From: Roseiarcus sp963829505
Lineage (GTDB): Bacteria; Pseudomonadota; Alphaproteobacteria; Rhizobiales; Beijerinckiaceae
Assembly: GCA_963829505.1 (NCBI GenBank)
Contig: CAWHIL010000001.1
Span: 1,302,001-1,366,000 of the forward strand
DNA: 64,000 nucleotides
Direction of reading: 5' to 3'
A model generated the notes under the pieces. That model was not told the DNA's origin. It made no database searches and worked only from the letters and a program-made list of their open reading frames with translations. Both the position numbers and the translations under genes were made by a program. This document shows positions 35,602 to 44,520 of this stretch, in pieces; position 1 is the stretch's first letter; each line of letters begins with the position of its first letter.

Positions 35602-37221
35602 GGCCGGCAGTTTCGCTGCAGATCGACCTCGCCGCTCGGACAAGGCAGGTCGAGCACGGGCCCGTAAGGATCGGCCACGCGGAAAAGTTCGTAGGTCTCG
35701 ATTGCGCGGCCGGCGCGGCGGCGCTCGACCGTTCCGGCCGGCCGCACGTCGCGGTAACGCATGCCGAGCACGAGATCGAACCGCTTGCCGCCTTCCGCGA
35801 TGGCGAGGCCCGGCCCCTGAAACAGCGCCTCGGGCGGCGCGTCGGCGAACGCCCAGCGGATGCGCTGCTCGGGCTGGGCCACGGGGATCGCCGGATCGCC
35901 GTATCGCGTCATCAGCGAGGCGAGCGCATAGCCGTGCGTCAGGAGATAGGTCGCGCCTTCGTCCCTCGCGCGTGCGTCGACGGTGCGGGCGAGGTCGCGG
36001 AAGCCCTCGATCCGGGCGGTCGGATCGGCTGCGCCCAAGGGGAGGACGCCGGTCGTCGCCTGCGCGTAGCCGATGAGCATGGCGGCGACGGCGATCGGCG
36101 CGGCGACGAGCGCGCCGCCCGCGACCAGGCGCGGAAGACCCGTCGCGCGGCGGGCGCGGGCGACCCAGTCGCCGGCGAGCACGGCGGTCGCCGGGAAGAG
36201 CGGCGCGAGCCAGTTGCCCTGCACCCGGTCATGCAGGGAGTGGAGAAGGAAATAGGCCACGGCCGGAGCAATCGTGCTGACGACGAGGAGCCTGGCTTCG
36301 TCGGGCGAGCCCGGAGCGGCCGGACGCCGCCACGCGACGCCCGCGATCGCCGCCGCGACCGCCGCGAACACCAGCGGATTGACGAGCAGGATCTGGGCGG
36401 CGAGGAATTCGAGGAGATAGGACGGCGCGAAGCCCGCGGCGGTAGCCCGGCCGCCCTGTTTCAGGAACGTCGCCCAGCCGTGCTCGGAGTTCCAGAGGAC
36501 GTTGGGGGAAAAGATCGCCGCCGCGATCGCAAGCGCGGCCAGCGACACGGGAGACGTCAGCCAGCGCCTGAGCGACGGCGTCGTCAGAAAGGCAAGGCCG
36601 ACCCCCGCGGCGAAGAAGGCCGCGGTGAACTTCGAGAGCGCCATGAAGCCGAGCGCGAACCCGATCGCGATGAGCCAGCGCGCCTTGCCCGTCCGCCAGA
36701 GCTCGACCAGCGCCGCAAAGCCGAGCGTCCAGAAGACGACGAGCGGCGCATCCGGCGTCACGAAGATCGCGCCGGCGATGACGAGGGGCGAAGCGATCCA
36801 CATCAGGACCGCGAGCGCCGCGGTCTCGGCCGAGCGGAAAAGCCGCCAGGCGATGAGCGCGATCAACGCGGGCAGCGCGCCGACGAGCGCGAGCGACAGC
36901 GCTCTCACGCCGAAGTCCGTTTCGCCGAAGAGCGCGGTCGAGGCGCGGATGAGAAAAGCGACCATCGGCGGATGGTCGAGGTAGCCGAAGGCGAGGCCGC
37001 GCGACCAGAGCGCGTAATAGGAACTCGTCGAAGGTGAGTTCGAGCCGCGAGGCGGCGAACGCCTGCAACGCGAGCAGGAGGAGGGCAGCGCCCGCGGCCA
37101 GGACAATGAGCCGGTTGGGGCGGAGGCCGGCCTTGAGCCGCGCGGGCGCGGCGATGGAAGCCTCCGTCACGTCGTTCGATGCTCCCCGGGGGCCCTTTCC
37201 GTCTCGCTTTCCCAGTCGCAT
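35598..37221 (-). pseudogene. GT39-like membrane glycosyltransferase, single-base frameshift
   Basis: ArnT/PMT-type polyprenyl-sugar glycosyltransferase, about 540 aa when repaired. The N-terminus MRLGKRDGKGPRG and first helix RLIVLAAGAALLLLALQAF lie in one frame. The frame breaks at the AA at 37022-37023; removing one base restores LELTFDESYYALWSRGLAFG (the DExYY catalytic motif) and YLDHPPMVAFLIR, then at least eight further helices to the stop at 35598. The later frame is intact. GTGA coupling with ureD suggests co-transcription. Probably transfers sugars to surface lipids. The break may be an overcall. Confidence 0.75.
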
Positions 37222-37362
37222 GGGCGCGGCGGCGGGGTCAACGCCCGGCCCACGAAAACGTCCTCGAAGGCCCTGTCCTGTCAATTGCTTTCAAGGTGTG
37301 GCGCCCTTCACACACACCTCGCCCGGTCCCGGGCGTATACTTCTCCCTCGGAAGGGAGACCC

Positions 37363-38601
37363 ATGGCGCTGAGAGCGGAGGACACACGCCTGGCGCGCGC
37401 CGGTCGCGACGACGCGGCGGACGCCGCCCGGTTCTTTTCGCGTGTCGGCTACGCCGCGCTCGCGGTCGGCGCGCCGGTGGCGGTCGTCCTGCATCCTTTC
37501 GCGCTCTTCATCATGTTCCCGATCGGCGTTGCGATGATCCTCGCCGCCGCGGCGCTCGAAGCCAAGCCCGGGTTTTCCGGGCGCCTCGCGTTCGTGTTCG
37601 CCTCGCGGCCGTTTCTCGCGCTTTGCGCGGGCCTCGCGTGGGCAATTCTTTCGGTGATGTGGACGCCCTATCCGATTTCGGCGCTGCAGCACATCCTCAG
37701 GCTCAGCCTCGTCGTCGGCGCGACGCTGCTCGCGGTCGCGGCGCCGCGCGGAAACGCCCGCGCCACCGACCTCTACCTGTTCCCGATCGGCGTCGTCCTG
37801 TGCATGATCGCCATGACGGTGAAGGCCTTCGCCGTCGTCGTCCGCCATTTCCCGGACGACGGCGGCGGCGCGGCCGGCGCGGTGGCGCTCGCGGTGCTGC
37901 TCTTTCCGGCGCTCGGCGGCCTAACCGCGCGCGCCCGCAACGGCTATGCCCGGCTGCTTCTCATCCTGGCGCTCGCCTTCGCCTATATCGCCGGCTACGC
38001 GCCGCTGACGATTGCACTGTTCGCCGGCTATCTGGCGCTGTCGTTCGCGATCTCTGATCTGTCGCGCACCGCACGCGAACTCGCCTGGGGCGCGGCGGCG
38101 CTCGTCATCCTGTCGCCGCTCATCCCCGGCCTCGCGCCGACCGTCTCGGCCTGGGTGTTCAACGTCAAGCTCGCGACCCTGCCGCCGCCCTATGCGACGC
38201 TGTCGGTGGCCGCAGACATCTTCACCCACGACAAGCTGAGGCTGCTCACCGGCCACGGCCTCGCGACCGTCTACCGCGGCCTGCACGACATGATTCTTCC
38301 CGTTCAGACGCCGCGCGCCTTCGCCTTCACGGTCTGGTACGAACTTGGCCTGATCGGCGCCGCGATCGCGGCGGCGGGCGTATGGTTCGCCTTCCACGAT
38401 CTCATCAAGGCGCCGCCCCGGCTCGCCCCGTTCATGGCCGCCGGCCTCTCCGCGATCGTCGCGCTCGCGTTCTGCAACGTCAATTTCGACGACATGACCG
38501 CGGTCACGCTGATCGCCGTCGGCGTGATCGCGACCGACGTCGCCGCGCGCAGCCAGTACCGGACGACGCGCCCCTCGGCTGCGAGCCTCGCCAACCTCTA
38601 G
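37363..38601 (+). CDS. O-antigen-ligase-like polytopic membrane protein
   Basis: 412 aa from ATG 37363 (GAAGGGAG ribosome site). About ten helices. WaaL/Wzy-type features: a large loop between late helices containing GHGLATVYRGLHDM, and VWYELGLIGAAIAAAGVW. The motif LSVMWTPYPISALQHIL matches the N-terminal region of O-antigen ligase-like proteins. It is divergent from the GT39-like gene, and the two could work on the same surface polysaccharide. Substrate unknown. Confidence 0.65.
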   Translation: MALRAEDTRLARAGRDDAADAARFFSRVGYAALAVGAPVAVVLHPFALFIMFPIGVAMILAAAALEAKPGFSGRLAFVFASRPFLALCAGLAWAILSVMWTPYPISALQHILRLSLVVGATLLAVAAPRGNARATDLYLFPIGVVLCMIAMTVKAFAVVVRHFPDDGGGAAGAVALAVLLFPALGGLTARARNGYARLLLILALAFAYIAGYAPLTIALFAGYLALSFAISDLSRTARELAWGAAALVILSPLIPGLAPTVSAWVFNVKLATLPPPYATLSVAADIFTHDKLRLLTGHGLATVYRGLHDMILPVQTPRAFAFTVWYELGLIGAAIAAAGVWFAFHDLIKAPPRLAPFMAAGLSAIVALAFCNVNFDDMTAVTLIAVGVIATDVAARSQYRTTRPSAASLANL

Positions 38602-38697
38602 GGCCACGGAAAACTGGATCAGCCGAACGCCGAGTCCAACTCTTCCGGAATTGTCAACTGACCGGGCCGCTCGGCGCTGTCTGCCGCGGCGCCGGAA

Positions 38698-38994
38698 TCA
38701 GCGCTTGCGCGTGACGGCGACGGCCGGGCGGATCGATCGCGGGCGCTTGTATTCGACGACGACGGCGCGGGTGCGTCCGGCGACGAGGCTGGCGCGGCCC
38801 CGGTTCCGGGCCGCCTGCTTGGCCGCGAGCGCCTCGACTTCCTCCACCGGCACGCCCATCAGCGACGCGGCGATCTGGGCCCGCATCATCGGGTCGTCAG
38901 CCAGGCTTTCGGCGGCGATCAGCGCTTCTTCGACGGTCGGGTTCTCGCGGCGCACGCGCCGCATTCCCCATTTGGTCTTCCAGGTGGCCTGCAT
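38698..38994 (-). CDS. Hypothetical conserved-looking protein
   Basis: 98 aa: MQATWKTKWGMRRVRRENPT, then an acidic helical region VEEALIAAESLADDPMMRAQ with IAASLMGVPVEEVEALAAKQ, and a basic tail (SLVAGRTRAVVVEYKRPRSI). The middle looks like a two-helix DNA- or protein-binding hairpin. I do not recognise a named family. Convergent with the O-antigen-ligase-like gene. Confidence 0.6.
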   Translation of the reverse strand: MQATWKTKWGMRRVRRENPTVEEALIAAESLADDPMMRAQIAASLMGVPVEEVEALAAKQAARNRGRASLVAGRTRAVVVEYKRPRSIRPAVAVTRKR

Positions 38995-39131
38995 TCAGCC
39001 CCTCCAAGGGCGGTCGTCAACCGGGACTATACCAGAAATGCTGCACTGCACAATGGATTTCGGGGTCGCCCTGTCTGGATACGCCTAGACCTTTTGTCGG
39101 ATCACCTCACGCGAGCAGACAGAACCTTGGG

Positions 39132-40385
39132 TCATCGGCATTGTTCCAGACAGGCGCCCGCAGCCGTCGCGCCGGAGCGGACCGCATTTTCGAGGCCGTC
39201 GGGCAGGTCCCTGCCGACATGGCCGCCGGCGAGGAAAAGGTTACGCCATTCGGTTCCGCAGAGCGGTCGCCGCGCGGTCGCCTCGGGCGTCGCAAGCGCC
39301 GCCGCCCGCCGCGCCGGAGCGATCCGCCAGGCGGGCGTGGCGTCGGAGAGGGCGGTCAACGCCGCGACGCCGCGCCAACACTCCTCGGCGAGGAGGTCGC
39401 GCGGGAAGTCGAGGCGCGCGCCCGCGTCTTTGAGCGTGACGGAAATGCGCTCAGGGGCAGCGAACATCCAGTCGAACGGGCCGTTGAGGGCGCAGAGCAC
39501 CGCGGGCGCGACGGCGGGCGGTTGCGCCCGGAAGTGGATGGTCAAGGCCGCGCTCGGCGCCTCGGGCGCGGGCGTGCCCGGCGCGATCGCCGCCGTCGTC
39601 CCCCACGGCGTCGCGAGGATCGCCGCGTCGCCCGGACCGAGATCGATGCGGTCGTGCTCGAAGTCGAGGCTCGTGATCCGCCCGCGATCGCGGCTGACGC
39701 CAATGAGCCGCCGCCCGAAGCGCAGGCTCGCCCCGTCCCGCGTGAGAGAGCGCGCGACCGGTTCGACAAAAGCGCGGCCAAACCCGCGCTTCGGGGTCAT
39801 CACCCTCAGGCCCCGCCCGCCCGCCCGGACGATCTCGCGGAAGACAGCGGCGAGCAGGCGGGCCGATGCGCTTTCCGGCGGGCAGTTGAGCGCAGCGAGA
39901 GTCAAGGGCCGCCACAGCCGCTCCATCGCCAGAGCCTGCGGCGCGACGCTCGCCACCGTCGCTTCGGGGGGCGCGTTGAGGAGGCGACGCGCGACCCAGT
40001 AGTCGGCGAGCTTCAGCCTCGGCCCGCGGCGGCGCGCGTCGAGGAGCCACCACGGCCAGCGGCCGGCGTTCGGGGTGAGCCGCCACCGCTCGCCGGTGGC
40101 GAAATCGGCGAAGGCCACGCCCGGTTTCGCTTCCGCCCGCCACTCGCCGCGCGCCCCGGCTGCGTCGATCAGCTTGAGCGTCGAGGTCCAGCAGGAGAGG
40201 AGCGGAAAGGCGCCCGTATCGAAATCGAGCGCCAGCGATGCGTCGTGGAACGAACGCCTGCGGCCGCCCGGATGGGCTTGCGCCTCGTGCAGGACGACGT
40301 CGCAGGTCCGGGCGTCGAGAAGCGCGCGCGCCGCCGAAAGGCCCGCCGCGCCTGCCCCAACCACATGGACCACCGGGCGCTTCAT
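39132..40385 (-). CDS. hpnE: Hydroxysqualene dehydroxylase
   Basis: 417-aa FAD-dependent enzyme of hopanoid synthesis, converting hydroxysqualene to squalene with HpnC and HpnD. MKRPVVHVVGAGAAGLSAARAL gives the N-terminal Rossmann FAD motif. RRRSFHDASLALDFDTGAFPL, LWRPLTLAALNCPPESASARLL and the C-terminal FLAGGHVGRDLPDGLENAVRSG are typical of the HpnE/amine-oxidase group. Length normal. The companion hpnC and hpnD genes are not in the window. Confidence 0.88.
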   Translation of the reverse strand: MKRPVVHVVGAGAAGLSAARALLDARTCDVVLHEAQAHPGGRRRSFHDASLALDFDTGAFPLLSCWTSTLKLIDAAGARGEWRAEAKPGVAFADFATGERWRLTPNAGRWPWWLLDARRRGPRLKLADYWVARRLLNAPPEATVASVAPQALAMERLWRPLTLAALNCPPESASARLLAAVFREIVRAGGRGLRVMTPKRGFGRAFVEPVARSLTRDGASLRFGRRLIGVSRDRGRITSLDFEHDRIDLGPGDAAILATPWGTTAAIAPGTPAPEAPSAALTIHFRAQPPAVAPAVLCALNGPFDWMFAAPERISVTLKDAGARLDFPRDLLAEECWRGVAALTALSDATPAWRIAPARRAAALATPEATARRPLCGTEWRNLFLAGGHVGRDLPDGLENAVRSGATAAGACLEQCR

Positions 40386-40671
40386 GCGGCTGGCCTGCCC
40401 TTCTTCAAGGCGCGCCGCCCGACGCGGGCAAATCACAATCGACCGAGGCTAGGCCGACGCGAAGCCCGCGAAAAGCCCGCTCGCGCCCTGAAAATGATAC
40501 TTGTCCCAGCAATCTCGCGATATCCCGGCCTGAAGCCGGCCTTCGTCGCGGCCAACGGGACTGGCCTCCTGCGCCGAAATGTCGGATCAAGGCGGCGAGA
40601 GGCGGCTTTGTTTTTTAGCGGAGGGAACGAATGACGGCGGTCCTTGCGCCGGACCCTTGCGGGCGCGCGGC

Positions 40672-41568
40672 ATGAGCGACGCCCCTTCGTTTTTCGTCGG
40701 CGTCGACGGCGGAGCGACCCGATGCCGCGCCCGCGTCCGCGACACGAACGGCCGCGCGCTCGCCGAGGCGAACGGCCCGGCCGCCAACGTGCATGTCGAT
40801 TTCGCCTCCGCAGCGGTTGCGATGCGCGCCGCGGCCGAGGACGCGCTGCAAAGGGCGGGCGTCGCTGTCGTCGATCGCGGGCGTGTGGCGCTGGGCCTCG
40901 GTCTCGCCGGCGTCAACGACTTGTCCGACGCCGGAAGGGTCGTCGCGCTCTTTTCCGATTTCGCCCGCGCGCTCGCCGCCAACGACGCCACGACCGCCTG
41001 CATCGGCGCGCACGCCGGGGCCGACGGCGGCCTCGTCATCGCGGGAACCGGCTCGGCGGCCATCGCCCGCGTCGCCGGCCGCGAGACGATTGTCGGCGGC
41101 CGCGGCTTTACGCTCGGCGACGACGGCTCGGGCGCGCGCATCGGCCTCGAGGCCTTGCGCGCGGCGACCCGCGCCGCCGACGGCCTTGGGCCGATGACCC
41201 CGCTCGCCGCGGAGCTTCTCGCCGGCTTCGACGGCGACGTCGTCGCGCTTGTTCGCTGGGCGCGCGACGCCCGGCCCGGCGACTACGGCGCCTTCGCGCC
41301 ACGCGTCTTCGCCCATGCGGCGGACGACGACGCCGTCGCGCGAAAAATCGTCGACGCGGCGGCCGAGGCGATCGGCGCGCTCGCCCGGCGGGCGCTCGCG
41401 CTCGGCGCGCGGCGGGTCGCGCTCGCCGGCGGCGTCGGCGCGGCCTTGCGGCCGTATCTCGACCCCGAGACGGCAGCGCTGTTGACGCCTCCGCTCCACG
41501 ATGCGACCGACGGCGCGATCCTCATGGCGGGCGGCGTCGTCGCCTCAACGGAAGAGGGGCGGCAATGA
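40672..41568 (+). CDS. BadF/BadG-type ATPase, probable N-acetylglucosamine kinase
   Basis: 298-aa ASKHA-fold kinase. Phosphate-1 motif FFVGVDGGATRCRARV at the N-terminus, GLGLAGVNDLSDAGRV, adenosine motif LVIAGTGSAAIARV and the closing ALAGGVGAALRPYL. The family includes human N-acetylglucosamine kinase and bacterial glucosamine kinases. The stop overlaps the nagA start by 4 bp (ATGA), strongly suggesting a two-step amino-sugar pathway: phosphorylation, then deacetylation. Probably handles GlcNAc from cell-wall recycling or uptake. Confidence 0.8.
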   Translation: MSDAPSFFVGVDGGATRCRARVRDTNGRALAEANGPAANVHVDFASAAVAMRAAAEDALQRAGVAVVDRGRVALGLGLAGVNDLSDAGRVVALFSDFARALAANDATTACIGAHAGADGGLVIAGTGSAAIARVAGRETIVGGRGFTLGDDGSGARIGLEALRAATRAADGLGPMTPLAAELLAGFDGDVVALVRWARDARPGDYGAFAPRVFAHAADDDAVARKIVDAAAEAIGALARRALALGARRVALAGGVGAALRPYLDPETAALLTPPLHDATDGAILMAGGVVASTEEGRQ

Positions 41569-42722
41569 CCCTCACGGTGTTCATCGGCGCGCGTCTTTTC
41601 GACGGCGAGCGCCTTCTCGTCGATCACGCCCTCGTCGTCGAGGACGGCCTTGTGCGCGCGCTCGTCGACGTCGACAAGCGTCCCCGCGGCGGCGAGACGG
41701 TCGATCTCGGCGGCGGCCTCCTCGCGCCGGGCCTCGTCGACTGGCAGATCAACGGCGGCGGCGGCGTTCTCTTCAACGCCGAGCCGACCGCCGAGGGCGT
41801 CGCGGCCATCGCCCGCGCCCACCGGCGCGAAGGGGTGACAGGCTTCCTGCCGACCGTCGTCACCGACGCGCCTGACGTGCTCGCCGCCGCGCTCGCCGCG
41901 GCGAAGGAGGCTCACGCGCGCGTGCCCGGCGCCCTCGGCGTTCATGTCGAGGGCCCGTTCATCGATCTCAGGCGCCCCGGCGTCCACCCGCCGCAATGGA
42001 TCCGGCCGATGCGCGAGGCCGACGCCGGAGGGCTGATCGACGCCCGCGCCGGCGCGATGGTCGTGACGCTCGCGCCCGCCGCCGCCCCCCTGCCGCTCAT
42101 CGCGCGGCTCGCGGAGGCGGGCGTCGTCGTCAGCCTCGGCCACTCGGACGCGATGGCGGAAGAGGCGCGCGCCGTGTTCGACGCCGGCGCACGGGCGACG
42201 ACCCACCTCTTCAACGCCATGAGCCAGATGTCGTCGCGGGCGCCGGGAGTCGTCGGCGCGGCGCTTGCCGATCCGCGCGTCGTCTGCGGCCTGATCGCCG
42301 ACGGCGAGCACGCGCATCCCTTCGCCTGCCGCGCCGCGATCGCCGCCAAGGGGCCGCGCGGCGTCGCGCTCGTCTCGGACGCCATGCCGCCCGCCGCCGG
42401 CGGCCCGGACACGTTCGAGCTTCAGGGCCGCACCATGCGCCGGGTGGGGAACAAGCTCGTCGACGAGGAAGGCAGGCTCGCCGGCGCTGCGATCACGCTC
42501 CTCGACGCGGTGCGCTACGCGCGCGACATTCTCGGGGTTCCGCTCGCCGAGGCGCTCGCCATGGCGACCTCGACGCCGGCGCGCCTCCTTGGCCTCGACG
42601 GACGGATCGGCCGCCTCGCGCCGGGATGCGAGGCCAATCTCGTGCATCTGACCGGCGACCTCGAGGCGGCGGGCGTGTGGTTCAGGGGCCGCGCGCTCGG
42701 CCCCGACGGCGAGCCGGGCTGA
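41565..42722 (+). CDS. nagA: N-acetylglucosamine-6-phosphate deacetylase
   Basis: 385-aa metal-dependent amidohydrolase. LLAPGLVDWQINGGGGVLFN is the QxNG variant of the first metal motif, as in E. coli NagA; HVEGPFIDLRRPGVHP supplies the Glu ligand, SLGHSDAMAEEA and THLFNAMSQM the two His, and LVSDAMPPAAGG the catalytic Asp. Ends with the short beta sandwich return (ANLVHLTGDLEAAGVWFRG). Translationally coupled to the upstream kinase. Product glucosamine-6-phosphate would enter glycolysis via nagB, not present here. Confidence 0.93.
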   Translation: MTLTVFIGARLFDGERLLVDHALVVEDGLVRALVDVDKRPRGGETVDLGGGLLAPGLVDWQINGGGGVLFNAEPTAEGVAAIARAHRREGVTGFLPTVVTDAPDVLAAALAAAKEAHARVPGALGVHVEGPFIDLRRPGVHPPQWIRPMREADAGGLIDARAGAMVVTLAPAAAPLPLIARLAEAGVVVSLGHSDAMAEEARAVFDAGARATTHLFNAMSQMSSRAPGVVGAALADPRVVCGLIADGEHAHPFACRAAIAAKGPRGVALVSDAMPPAAGGPDTFELQGRTMRRVGNKLVDEEGRLAGAAITLLDAVRYARDILGVPLAEALAMATSTPARLLGLDGRIGRLAPGCEANLVHLTGDLEAAGVWFRGRALGPDGEPG

Positions 42723-42783
42723 AGCGGCCGTTAAATTCATCTTCGCAAGTCTTTTTGAAAGTCCCTTGTCCGAGGAGCGCCCG

Positions 42784-44328
42784 ATGTCCGACCCCGCCGC
42801 CCACGCCCGCGAGCCTCGCCGGGGGCGCGAAGCGCGCCGCAGCGCCCGCGCGCGGGCTTCGGCCGTGTCTGTCCCCTACATCACGCGCAAGATTCCGATC
42901 ACCGAGATCCTGAGCGCCGAGGGGCTCGAGATCATCGAGCACAACGCCGACACGCTGCTCGAGGATGTGGGGATCGAGTTCCGCGAATTTCCGCGCGCGC
43001 TCGCGCTCTTTCGCGACGCCGGCTGCGACGTCGAGGGCGCCCGCGTCCGCTTCCCCCGCGGGCTTGCGCGCCGGCTGTGCGCGACGACGCCGTCGCGCTA
43101 TGTGCAGCACGCGCGCAATCCGGAACGTAACGTCGAGATCGGCGGCGACGCTCTCGTGTTCGCGCCGAACTACGGCTCGCCCTTCGTTCACGATCTCGAC
43201 AAGGGGCGCCGCTACGGCACGCTCGAGGATTTTACGAATTTCGTGAAGCTCGCCTATGCGAGCCCATACATCCACCATTCTGGCGGCACGCTCTGCGAGC
43301 CGGTCGACCTGCCGGTCAACAAGCGGCACCTCGAGATGGTCTATGCCCATCTCAAATATTCCGACAAGCCGTTCATGGGCTCGGTGACCAAACCCGAGCG
43401 GGCGGAGGATACGGTCCGAATTTGCGAGCTTCTGTTCGGCGCCGAATTCGTGCAGGCGAACACGGTTCTGACCAGCCTCATCAACGCCAATTCGCCGCTC
43501 GTCTGGGATTCGACGATGCTCGGCGCGGCCGAGGTCTACGCCCGCAACAATCAGGCCTGCGTCATCACGCCCTTCATCCTGTCGGGCGCGATGAGCCCGG
43601 TCACCGTCGCCGGAACGCTGACCCAGGTGCTGGCCGAGGTGATGGCCGGGACGGCCTTCTGCCAGCTCACCCGTCCTGGCGCTCCCGTGGTGTTCGGAAC
43701 CTTCGTCTCGACGCTCTCGATGCAGTCGGGCGCGCCGACCTTCGGCACGCCGGAGGCGTCGCTCGCGATCTTCGGCGCAGGCCAGCTGGCGCGCCGGATG
43801 AACATGCCCTTTCGCACCGGCGGCTCGCTCTGCGCCTCGAAGATCGCGGACGCGCAGGCGGCTTACGAGAGCGCCCAGACGCTGCTGCCGACGGTGCTGG
43901 CGGGAACGAACTTCGTGCTGCACGCCGCGGGCTGGATGGAGGGGGGCTTAACCGCGTCCTACGAGAAGTTCGTCATGGATTTCGACCAGCTCGGCGCGAT
44001 GCACAAGCTTGCGAGAGGCGTCGACCTCAGCGACAACGGGCAGGGCATGGAGGCCTTTCATCAAGTCGAGCCCGGCGGCCATTTCCTCGGCTGCGCGCAT
44101 ACGCAGGCGAACTTCGAGACCGCCTTCTATCGCTCGTCGATCGCCGACAACAATTCCTTCGAGCAATGGCAGGAAGAAGGCTCGAAGGACGCGGCGACCC
44201 GCGCCAACGCGCTGTGGAAGACGATGCTTCAGGACTACGAGCAGCCTGCGCTCGATCCCGTGACGGACGAAGCAATCCGCGCCTTCATCGAGACGCGCAA
44301 GGCGTCGATGCCCGACGCGAGCTATTGA
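42784..44328 (+). CDS. MttB-family (trimethylamine methyltransferase-like) protein
   Basis: 514-aa TIM-barrel corrinoid methyltransferase family member. The ATG at 42784 has GAGGAGC upstream. A basic N-terminal tail (EPRRGREARRSARARASA) precedes the barrel: IPITEILSAEGLEIIEHNAD, FAPNYGSPFVHDLDKGRRYG and GAMSPVTVAGTLTQVLAEVM. As a non-pyrrolysine homologue it may demethylate glycine betaine or related compounds. No cognate corrinoid protein is nearby. It neighbours a dimethylglycine-dehydrogenase-like enzyme and a choline importer, supporting a quaternary-amine role by context. Confidence 0.85.
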   Translation: MSDPAAHAREPRRGREARRSARARASAVSVPYITRKIPITEILSAEGLEIIEHNADTLLEDVGIEFREFPRALALFRDAGCDVEGARVRFPRGLARRLCATTPSRYVQHARNPERNVEIGGDALVFAPNYGSPFVHDLDKGRRYGTLEDFTNFVKLAYASPYIHHSGGTLCEPVDLPVNKRHLEMVYAHLKYSDKPFMGSVTKPERAEDTVRICELLFGAEFVQANTVLTSLINANSPLVWDSTMLGAAEVYARNNQACVITPFILSGAMSPVTVAGTLTQVLAEVMAGTAFCQLTRPGAPVVFGTFVSTLSMQSGAPTFGTPEASLAIFGAGQLARRMNMPFRTGGSLCASKIADAQAAYESAQTLLPTVLAGTNFVLHAAGWMEGGLTASYEKFVMDFDQLGAMHKLARGVDLSDNGQGMEAFHQVEPGGHFLGCAHTQANFETAFYRSSIADNNSFEQWQEEGSKDAATRANALWKTMLQDYEQPALDPVTDEAIRAFIETRKASMPDASY

Positions 44329-44336
44329 GGAGGGGA

Positions 44337-44513
44337 GCCCTTCTCCACGAAGTGGGGAAGGTGTCGCCGAAGGCGACGGATGGGGTGCGGAAAGCAGGAC
44401 GTATCACCCGCCGTTTGCGCAACAATTGGTGCAACCATCTTGCATTGGCCCAGCGGGCCACACCCCATCCGACGGCTTCGCCGCCACCTTCCCCAGCAAG
44501 CTGGGGAAGGGCT
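44337..44513. repeat. Large inverted repeat element (REP/MITE-like)
   Basis: Outer arms GCCCTTCTCC...GGATGGGGTG (44337-44388) and CACCCCATCC...CTGGGGAAGGGC (44461-44513) are inverted copies with sub-hairpins (GTCGCCGAAGGCGAC; CCCCAGCAAGCTGGGG) and about 70 bp between. Fills the gap between convergent genes. A common alphaproteobacterial noncoding repeat type. Confidence 0.8.
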
Positions 44514-44520
44514 CGACCAC